A stretch of DNA of 46,451 nt, from assembly GCA_950096615.1 (NCBI GenBank), contig CATNCP010000024.1:1-46451 (forward strand), read 5' to 3'. Positions 40,512 to 46,451 of this stretch are shown piece by piece. The DNA comes from an uncultured Kangiella sp. (GTDB taxonomy: Bacteria > Pseudomonadota > Gammaproteobacteria > Enterobacterales > Kangiellaceae). Under the pieces are notes generated by a model that saw only the letters and a list, made by a program, of their open reading frames with translations, searched no databases and was not told the DNA's origin. A program made the position numbers and the translations under genes. The stretch's first letter is position 1; each line of letters opens with the position of its first letter.

Positions 40512-43187
40512 GTGTCAAATAATGAACTCAGAGTGCTTATTGATAAGCTAAATGGATTTTGTAAAACAAGCCTAGAATCCTCTGCGGGATTATGTCTTTC
40601 AAGAAGCCACTTTTATGTGGAGATTGAACATTGGTTCTTGAAATTGCTAGAAGATAAAAGCAGTGACTTTCATCAAATATTTGCATCGTTTAACGTTAAT
40701 GCTGAAAAAGTGTCTAGTGATTTGAATAAGTCACTAGAGCGACTCAAAACGGGTAACGAGCATCCTCCAGCGCTATCCAATTATCTGGTCAGCCTGATAA
40801 AACAGGCATGGTTACAAGCGTCGCTAGAGCAGGGTAACGCGAGCGTGCGCTCAGGACATTTATTATTAGCGTTACTCAAAGACGATAGTTTGTCGATGCT
40901 AACCAGCGGCATTTCACCTGAGCTTGAAAAGTTAAACTATGAGAAGCTTTCTGCAAATTTCGAAGCGATTACAGAGAACAGTAGTGAAACAAATCAAGGT
41001 CAAGTAAGCCCCCAGCCTACGGCGGCAGGAGGTACACCAGCGCTAGATCAATATACCGTTGATTTAACACAGCAAGCGCGCGAGGGTAGCTTGGATCCGG
41101 TTTTAGGCAGGGAAGAGGAAGTTCGTCAGCTAACCGATATATTGACCCGTCGTCGACAAAATAATCCAATTCTGACTGGTGAAGCGGGTGTGGGCAAGAC
41201 CTCAGTCATTGAGGGTTTTGCTAGCAAGATTGTCGCTGGGGAAGTGCCGGAGGTATTGCAAAACGTTAGTGTCAAAGTTCTGGATATGGGGCTTCTGCAG
41301 GCTGGGGCTGGAGTTAAAGGTGAATTCGAAAATCGCCTCAAGAACGTGATTGATGAAGTTAAGGGCTCAGCGGATCCGATCATTTTGTTTATCGATGAAG
41401 CGCACACCATGATTGGGGCGGGCGGTGCTGCTGGTCAAAATGATGCGGCTAATTTACTAAAACCTGCATTGGCCCGCGGTGAGTTAAGAGTGATCGCAGC
41501 CACCACATGGGCTGAGTATAAAAAATACTTTGAGAAAGATGCTGCTTTAACCCGTCGATTCCAGGTGGTGAAGGTTGAAGAGCCAGACTTGGATACTGCC
41601 GTCGCGATTATGCGTGGTCTAACTGATGTTATGGAAGACCATCACAAAGTTAGGATTCTAGACGAAGCCTTGGTTGATAGCGTGAAGTTATCACAGCGCT
41701 ATATTGCTGGCCGCCAGCTGCCTGATAAGTCGGTGAGCTTATTAGATACAGCTTGTGCGCGAGTCAATCTAAGTCAGAATTCTAAACCAAGACAGGTAGA
41801 GCATCTTGAAAAGAAACTGGAAGAAATTATTAGAGAAGTCAGCATACTTGGTAAGGAATCTGAGCAAGATGCGATTCATCAACATCGTTTAGAAGAGTTA
41901 GCACTGAAACAAGGAAGTCTTGAAGAGGAGCTAGAGCGAGTATCAGATCGATGGCACCAAGAGCTGGACTTGGTCAATAACCTCAATGAGCTTATGCAAA
42001 AACACAATTCCGCGGTGACAGAAGCAGAAGAAGAGGAAGCAGATGCTGGGGACTACTCTGCTAATGACGATAGTAGCAGTGATATTAGTGCTCTAGATAC
42101 AAACGACTTAATTGGAGAGTTGGCACAATTACGATATGAGTTAGAGCAGTTACAGGGCGAATCACCGATGGTCTATCCCGAGGTCGACTCCCGAGTGGTT
42201 GCCGAGGTGGTCTCTGACTGGACAGGGATTCCGGTAGGTAAAATGCAGAAAAGTTCTATTGGGGTTTCATTAAACCTAGAAGAAACCTTGCGTAAGCGCG
42301 TCGTAGGACAAGATAGCGCACTCAAGGGTATTGCTAAAGCGATGAAGACGTCTTCTGCTAAGCTGATGGATCCAACGAAACCTCTGGGTGTTTTCTTGTT
42401 AGCAGGGCCTAGCGGTGTGGGTAAAACTGAGACGGCGTTGGCTCTTGCCGAGCAGATGTATGGTAGCGAACAAAACATGACCGTTATCAACATGTCAGAG
42501 TTTAAAGAAGAACATAAAGTCTCACTATTGATGGGCTCACCTCCTGGCTATGTGGGTTATGGAGAAGGAGGGGTCTTAACAGAGGCTGTGAGGCGTAAAC
42601 CGTATTCTGTGGTATTGCTTGACGAGATAGAGAAGGCACATCCTGGTGTACAGGATGTGTTCTACCAAGTGTTTGATAAAGGCATGTTAAAAGATGGTGA
42701 AGGACGAGATATCGACTTCAAGAACACGCTAATCATAATGACCTCTAATGCCGGAACAGACACTATTATGAAATTAGCTGAAGATCCTGAGACTATGCCG
42801 GAGGGTGAAGCATTAAATAAGTTAATCCATGAGGATTTACTTAAGGTGTTTAAGCCGGCTTTCTTAGGCCGCGCAACTCTGTTGCCGTATTTGCCGCTGG
42901 ATGAAACGGTGTTAGAAACAATAGCAGGCATTCAGCTGGACAAGGTGGCCAGTCGAATTGAAGATTCGTATAAGGTCCGCTGTGAGTTTGATTCTTCTGT
43001 TGTATCTAATATTGTATCTCGATGTGAAGAAGTGGATTCTGGTGCCCGGAATATTCAAAAAATCATCAACCAAAGTTTGCTGCCTGAGCTATCGGAGCAC
43101 TTCTTACATGCCATGATCGGTGAGCAAGAAATAGAAGATATGAAGATAAGCTATAAATCCGGCAGTCTCATATTTGATAAGGGTTAG
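40512..43187 (+). CDS. clpV: T6SS AAA+ sheath-recycling ATPase ClpV (TssH)
   Basis: 891 residues. N-terminal Clp-N domain (1-150). AAA1 has Walker A GEAGVGKT at 223-230 and Walker B ILFIDEAH. A middle coiled-coil region (about 440-530) includes an acidic insert EAEEEEADAGDYSANDDSS. AAA2 has GPSGVGKTET near 632 and VVLLDEIEKAH. It disassembles contracted sheaths so subunits can be reused. The ribosome site AGGAGA is about 6 bases before a GTG start (GTGTCAAAT). No second Clp partner gene is adjacent. Confidence 0.96.
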   Translation: MSNNELRVLIDKLNGFCKTSLESSAGLCLSRSHFYVEIEHWFLKLLEDKSSDFHQIFASFNVNAEKVSSDLNKSLERLKTGNEHPPALSNYLVSLIKQAWLQASLEQGNASVRSGHLLLALLKDDSLSMLTSGISPELEKLNYEKLSANFEAITENSSETNQGQVSPQPTAAGGTPALDQYTVDLTQQAREGSLDPVLGREEEVRQLTDILTRRRQNNPILTGEAGVGKTSVIEGFASKIVAGEVPEVLQNVSVKVLDMGLLQAGAGVKGEFENRLKNVIDEVKGSADPIILFIDEAHTMIGAGGAAGQNDAANLLKPALARGELRVIAATTWAEYKKYFEKDAALTRRFQVVKVEEPDLDTAVAIMRGLTDVMEDHHKVRILDEALVDSVKLSQRYIAGRQLPDKSVSLLDTACARVNLSQNSKPRQVEHLEKKLEEIIREVSILGKESEQDAIHQHRLEELALKQGSLEEELERVSDRWHQELDLVNNLNELMQKHNSAVTEAEEEEADAGDYSANDDSSSDISALDTNDLIGELAQLRYELEQLQGESPMVYPEVDSRVVAEVVSDWTGIPVGKMQKSSIGVSLNLEETLRKRVVGQDSALKGIAKAMKTSSAKLMDPTKPLGVFLLAGPSGVGKTETALALAEQMYGSEQNMTVINMSEFKEEHKVSLLMGSPPGYVGYGEGGVLTEAVRRKPYSVVLLDEIEKAHPGVQDVFYQVFDKGMLKDGEGRDIDFKNTLIIMTSNAGTDTIMKLAEDPETMPEGEALNKLIHEDLLKVFKPAFLGRATLLPYLPLDETVLETIAGIQLDKVASRIEDSYKVRCEFDSSVVSNIVSRCEEVDSGARNIQKIINQSLLPELSEHFLHAMIGEQEIEDMKISYKSGSLIFDKG

Positions 43188-43235
43188 AGAAGTTTTAACT
43201 GGTCATACAAGCTGCATGAGATCAAGCGTTATTTG

Positions 43236-43263
43236 AGAAACAGTTCTTATAATTATTGTTTCT
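43236..43263. repeat. Inverted repeat after clpV
   Basis: AGAAACA (43,236-43,242) and TGTTTCT (43,257-43,263) with a 14-base loop, about 50 bases past the clpV stop. It could be a weak terminator separating clpV from hcp, but the stem is AT-rich and lacks a strong T-run. Confidence 0.3.
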
Positions 43264-43304
43264 ATGAATTGGTTCTTATTTTAAAGAATAATTGCGTAAA
43301 ATAG

Positions 43305-43332
43305 TTGATAATTTTGAACTGATTAGTAATAT
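43305..43332 (+). promoter_or_regulatory. Predicted sigma-70 promoter of hcp
   Basis: TTGATA (43,305-43,310) and TAATAT (43,327-43,332) with a 16-base spacer, in the 235-base gap between clpV and hcp. The transcript would have a leader of about 80 bases ending in AAAGGAG 8 bases before the hcp ATG. Confidence 0.5.
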
Positions 43333-43337
43333 CTGAT

Positions 43338-43355
43338 CGTGAATTAAATTTCACG
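43338..43355. promoter_or_regulatory. Palindrome at the hcp transcription start, candidate operator
   Basis: CGTGAA (43,338-43,343) and TTCACG (43,350-43,355), perfect 6-base arms around TTAAAT, lying where transcription from the predicted promoter would begin. Regulator unknown. Confidence 0.35.
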
Positions 43356-43422
43356 CAAGATATATCTTGAATTATATCGGTATACATGAACTGACATATG
43401 GACGGTAAAAGGAGAAAATTTC

Positions 43423-43896
43423 ATGTCTATATTTATGAATTACGACAACATCAAGGGTGAAACGACAGCGAAAGGTCATGAAGACTGGATTGATTTGTTG
43501 TCACTAGACTGGGGTGTACAGCGTGGTATCACTGCACGTGTGGGCACTAGCAAGGATCGCGAAGCGACGTCAGCCGACGTTAGTGAATTGCGCATCACGA
43601 AATATATGGATAACACTACGCCTTATTTATTCAAAGAAGCTTGTGTAGGTAAAGGTAAAGCAGTACAGATTCATTTAACGAAAACAGGCGACACGTTGGA
43701 AAACTACATGGAGTACACGCTTAAAGATTGCATGATCAGCGGCTACCGTGTAAATACTGAAGGCGAGCGTCCTGTAGAAGAAATCACTCTAAGTTTTACT
43801 AAGATTGAGCAAAAGTACACGCCATATGATGATAACCACAAAGCAGCAAGCCCTGTAAGTAATGGTTATGACGTTGCAACAGCATCAATGATTTAA
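43423..43896 (+). CDS. hcp: T6SS tube protein Hcp (TssD)
   Basis: 157 residues, one Hcp1-like domain. MSIFMNYDNIKGETTAKGHEDWIDLLSLDWG is the standard start, with SELRITKYMDNTTPYLFKEACVGKGKAVQIHL in the middle and EEITLSFTKIEQKYTPYD at the end. Hexamers stack into the inner tube that is fired with VgrG at its tip; small effectors can travel inside it. The gene has its own promoter and a downstream hairpin, fitting its need for much higher expression than the baseplate genes. Confidence 0.97.
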   Translation: MSIFMNYDNIKGETTAKGHEDWIDLLSLDWGVQRGITARVGTSKDREATSADVSELRITKYMDNTTPYLFKEACVGKGKAVQIHLTKTGDTLENYMEYTLKDCMISGYRVNTEGERPVEEITLSFTKIEQKYTPYDDNHKAASPVSNGYDVATASMI

Positions 43897-43921
43897 GAAT
43901 TATTGATCTGCATGGAACATT

Positions 43922-43942
43922 AAGGGAGGTCTTGCCTCCCTT
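43922..43942 (+). terminator. Hairpin terminator after hcp
   Basis: AAGGGAGG (43,922-43,929) and CCTCCCTT (43,935-43,942), 8-base perfect stem, 5-base loop, then a short T-run (TTTC). It is probably a partial terminator that lowers vgrG expression relative to hcp. Confidence 0.65.
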
Positions 43943-44018
43943 TCGCGTCTCTGTTGAATAGAAATATAAAAATTTTAGGCAAATAAGAAATCGATTTTAA
44001 GTACAAAAGGGAAGCACG

Positions 44019-46118
44019 ATGGGAATATTTGAGAAGTACACACAAGGAAACCGCCTATTACAAGTCGATACCCCTCTTGGAGGGAACGCTCTTTTACTGA
44101 CCCTGGTAGAAGGTGAGGATGCGTTATCAGAGCCATTTGCATTCACGTTAACCTGTCTATCTGAAGAGCCGAGTATACCCGCGCAAGAATTAGTGGGTAA
44201 ACCAATAGATTTTGGATTTGAACTCAATAATGGAGCGACGCGTTATTTTAACGGTTATGTCAGCCGATTGATAAGCCTTGGAACGGCTTCTGAGCATTTG
44301 TATCGATATCAACTGACGGTGGTTCCAAAACTTTGGTTTTTGGGACGTAGAGTCAATTTAAGAATATTTCAACATCAAAGACTGCCAGAAATTGTAGAGC
44401 AATTGTTGGCTGAACATGAAATACCTTTCGAAAACAGAATTACTGCCAGCTACCCAAGTCATGATTATTGTGTGCAATACCGTGAAAGCGATTTAGAGTT
44501 TGTAAATCGTTTGTTAGAGGAAAGTGGTATTTATTATTACTTTGAACATCAGCAGGGCGAACATAAATTAATTCTGGCGGACAATAAATCAAGTTATCCT
44601 ACATGCGAGCAGGCGGTGGTGGCTCAGTCCTACGGAAGCTTGGACGACGAGCACATCGAACAGTGGAATAAAGAGGTGGTCTTTCCTAACGGGCAATACA
44701 GTGCAAGAAGCTATAACTTCGAAAGCCCAAATGATGACTTAAGTACGAACAGCCAGGCACAAAATGGTTTTCCTGGAGTAGAGCCGTATGAAATTTACGA
44801 CTACCCAGGTGAATATTATGATTCTGGAGTCGGTGAGTCAGAAGCAAACCATAGAATACAAGAAGCTGAGCAATATCATGAGCTAGTAGAGGCAACCAGT
44901 ACGTGTCGGAGCTTGTCTGTCGGTGGAACCTTTAGCGTCAGTATTCATGATGATCGGACCGAGATGGGAAAAAGTTATTTAATTACAAAGATGCGCTACA
45001 AAGCCCAAGATGATACGTATCTGAATAACGATGAACCCAAGCAGGAAGTGTCTAATAGTTTTACCTGTATTCCGAAATCAGTCCAGTTTAGGCCAATACG
45101 AAAGCACGCAAAACCGAGTGTTAAAGGAGTTCAGAGTGCGATTGTAACTGGTCCAAAAGATGAAGAAATTTATACGGATGAGTACGGAAGAGTAAAGGTT
45201 CAGTTTCACTGGGATCGCGAAGGTAAGTTAGATGAAAATAGCTCGTGCTGGGTGAGGGTTTCGCAGCAATGGGCTGGTGCTGGTTTTGGGGGGATTAATA
45301 TTCCAAGAATTGGGCATGAAGTACTCATCGAGTTTGAGGATGGTGATCCAGATAGACCAATCATTACTGGGCGAGTCTATAACGGAAATAACCCTGTGCC
45401 TTATAGTTTACCCTCGAATAAAACACAAAGTGGGTGGATGTCTCGATCGACGCCAGAAGGGAGTGTTGATAATTGTAATCAGATACGCTTCGAAGATAGA
45501 AAAGGCGCTGAACAACTGTTGATTCACGCTGAAAAAAACCAAGACATAGAAGTAGAAAAAGACGAAAGCCACTGGGTTGGTAATAATAGAAGTAAAGTTG
45601 TAGATAATGACGAGACCAGTCATATTAAACATGACCGCAAGAAAACAGTCAGTAACGATGAAACCATCGATATTGGCCATGATCGCAAGACAAAAATTGG
45701 TAATGATATTGAGCTAAAGGTAGGAAGAAATTCACAGGTAGAGGTGACGAAAGACTTACTGGAAAACGTTAACAATCATCGTAAAGAGTATACCTATGCG
45801 AATCACTGGGAAGAAGTCGGTGGGCATTACGAGCATAAAGTACAGGGCAAGTATGATCTTGAGGTGGTGGAAAAGATTTTTAGCCGCACATCGGAACATA
45901 CTTTGCACGCCTCGGATAAGCTGGTCATTGCTGGACCAGGAGGTTCTATTACTATCGACAGCTCAGGAATAACGCTGGAAGGTAAAGAAATTAACATTAA
46001 AGGAAGTGCTATTAATATGGACAGTGGCTCAGCGCCTCAGATTGAAGCATTGAAGGGAGCCGCTAATGAAGGGCTGCCATTCTGTGAAGAGTGTGTGACG
46101 AGAAAGGATGACGAATAA
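44019..46118 (+). CDS. vgrG: T6SS spike protein VgrG (TssI)
   Basis: 699 residues. gp27-like part (about 1-360) with YCVQYRESDLEFVNRLLEESGIYYYFEH, then the gp5 OB-fold with DEYGRVKVQFHWDREGK (near 386) and GFGGINIPRIGHEVLIEFEDGDPDRPIITGRVYNG. The C-terminal beta-helix spike has short repeated units (DNDETSHIKHDRKKTV, SNDETIDIGHDRKTKI) and ends in a tail with CEEC. No enzymatic domain follows the spike, so it is a structural VgrG, not an evolved one. The next gene encodes a DUF4123 adaptor that would load a separate effector on this tail. It overlaps that gene by 11 bases. Confidence 0.96.
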   Translation: MGIFEKYTQGNRLLQVDTPLGGNALLLTLVEGEDALSEPFAFTLTCLSEEPSIPAQELVGKPIDFGFELNNGATRYFNGYVSRLISLGTASEHLYRYQLTVVPKLWFLGRRVNLRIFQHQRLPEIVEQLLAEHEIPFENRITASYPSHDYCVQYRESDLEFVNRLLEESGIYYYFEHQQGEHKLILADNKSSYPTCEQAVVAQSYGSLDDEHIEQWNKEVVFPNGQYSARSYNFESPNDDLSTNSQAQNGFPGVEPYEIYDYPGEYYDSGVGESEANHRIQEAEQYHELVEATSTCRSLSVGGTFSVSIHDDRTEMGKSYLITKMRYKAQDDTYLNNDEPKQEVSNSFTCIPKSVQFRPIRKHAKPSVKGVQSAIVTGPKDEEIYTDEYGRVKVQFHWDREGKLDENSSCWVRVSQQWAGAGFGGINIPRIGHEVLIEFEDGDPDRPIITGRVYNGNNPVPYSLPSNKTQSGWMSRSTPEGSVDNCNQIRFEDRKGAEQLLIHAEKNQDIEVEKDESHWVGNNRSKVVDNDETSHIKHDRKKTVSNDETIDIGHDRKTKIGNDIELKVGRNSQVEVTKDLLENVNNHRKEYTYANHWEEVGGHYEHKVQGKYDLEVVEKIFSRTSEHTLHASDKLVIAGPGGSITIDSSGITLEGKEINIKGSAINMDSGSAPQIEALKGAANEGLPFCEECVTRKDDE

Positions 46119-46451
46119 GAAGGTTTCAAAGCTGAACCGTAAGCAGCGAGCGTACTTAAGGCAGTGTTTGTATGATTGCGAGCCCACTGGGGAAGATCTA
46201 TATGCAATAGTTGATGCGGCAAAAGACAGCTCAATACCATACTTCTTGGAAGGTCTAAAAGCGAACCATCGCTGCTTATTCAAATCAGAAGATGCCCTAA
46301 AACTGGCAAGTGTTGCTCCCTATCTCGTCAAACTTGAAGATGCTTCTAACACTGTGAATTGGTATTTGGAAAGAGTCTATGGGAATGGTGTAGGCTTCAT
46401 ACTGAAATCTAGGGAATCTTTAGAGGAGTTACTAGACTTCTGGTCAAAGAA
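46108..46451 (+). CDS. DUF4123 effector-loading adaptor, 5' part (cut by window edge)
   Basis: About 114 residues are visible from the ATG at 46,108, which overlaps the vgrG stop by 11 bases in the +1 frame. LYAIVDAAKDSSIPYFLEGL, CLFKSEDALKLASVAPYLVKLE and WYLERVYGNGVGFILKSRESLEELLDFWSK match the DUF4123 fold in order. Such proteins (Tap-1/TEC) bind a specific effector and pass it to the VgrG spike. The effector gene is therefore expected just beyond the right edge. A basic N-terminal stretch (NKKVSKLNRKQRAYLRQ) precedes the domain. Confidence 0.88.
   Translation, partial: MTNKKVSKLNRKQRAYLRQCLYDCEPTGEDLYAIVDAAKDSSIPYFLEGLKANHRCLFKSEDALKLASVAPYLVKLEDASNTVNWYLERVYGNGVGFILKSRESLEELLDFWSK

Noticed and set aside
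43261-43300. Possible sigma-54 promoter before hcp
   Set aside because: TGGTTCTT lacks the GG/GC spacing of the -24/-12 elements; a sigma-70 promoter downstream fits better.
45560-45780. Repeated DNDET/HDRKK units in VgrG as a DNA repeat
   Set aside because: These are the usual degenerate beta-helix units of the VgrG spike, protein-level only.

Overview
The window looks like chromosomal DNA of a marine-type, moderately AT-rich gammaproteobacterium. The rsmD-ftsY-ftsE-ftsX-rpoH neighbourhood, rsmJ, DUF1415, DUF3703 and an aryl-polyene pigment cluster all point that way. Kangiella and relatives would fit, but that is a guess. I see no tRNA, rRNA, IS element or CRISPR array, and no stretch over 300 bases without a gene.

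Region 1 (about 114-16,628, all minus strand, read right to left) is an apparently complete aryl-polyene (APE) gene cluster of 19 tightly overlapping genes. It encodes two ACPs, an acyl/aryl ligase, ketosynthases (two with a catalytic Cys plus one Cys-less chain-length-factor-like partner), a ketoreductase and two hotdog dehydratases. It also encodes a thioesterase, an aromatic amino-acid ammonia-lyase, a glycosyltransferase, two acyltransferases, a flavoprotein, an MMPL exporter, a LolA-like carrier and a lipoprotein. Together these could make an aryl starter, extend it to a polyene on ACP, attach it to a lipid and export it to the outer membrane.

Region 2 (16,776-27,637) is housekeeping DNA: a family-3 solute-binding lipoprotein, rpoH preceded by two CIRCE-type (HrcA) operators, yceI, ftsX-ftsE-ftsY, rsmD, ppiC, rsmJ, an RluA-family pseudouridine synthase, a uracil-DNA-glycosylase-like protein, DUF1415 and DUF3703. 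Region 3 (27,642-31,818) is a three-gene operon (RND/MMPL exporter, LolA-like protein, TetR regulator) with a perfect palindrome on its predicted promoter.

Region 4 (31,835-46,451) is type VI secretion. On the plus strand are a TssC-type sheath gene, tagJ, an OmpA-like lipoprotein, tssE, tssF, tssG, clpV, hcp, vgrG and the start of a DUF4123 adaptor that runs off the right edge. tssA, tssB, tssJ, tssK, tssL and tssM are not in the window. Divergent from the first gene is a three-gene minus-strand unit: an unrecognised protein with a hydrophobic glycine-rich core, translationally coupled to a small membrane protein, followed by a paralogue of that membrane protein. I read this as a candidate membrane-targeting T6SS effector with duplicated immunity genes. 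It is the strongest lead to an undescribed system here.
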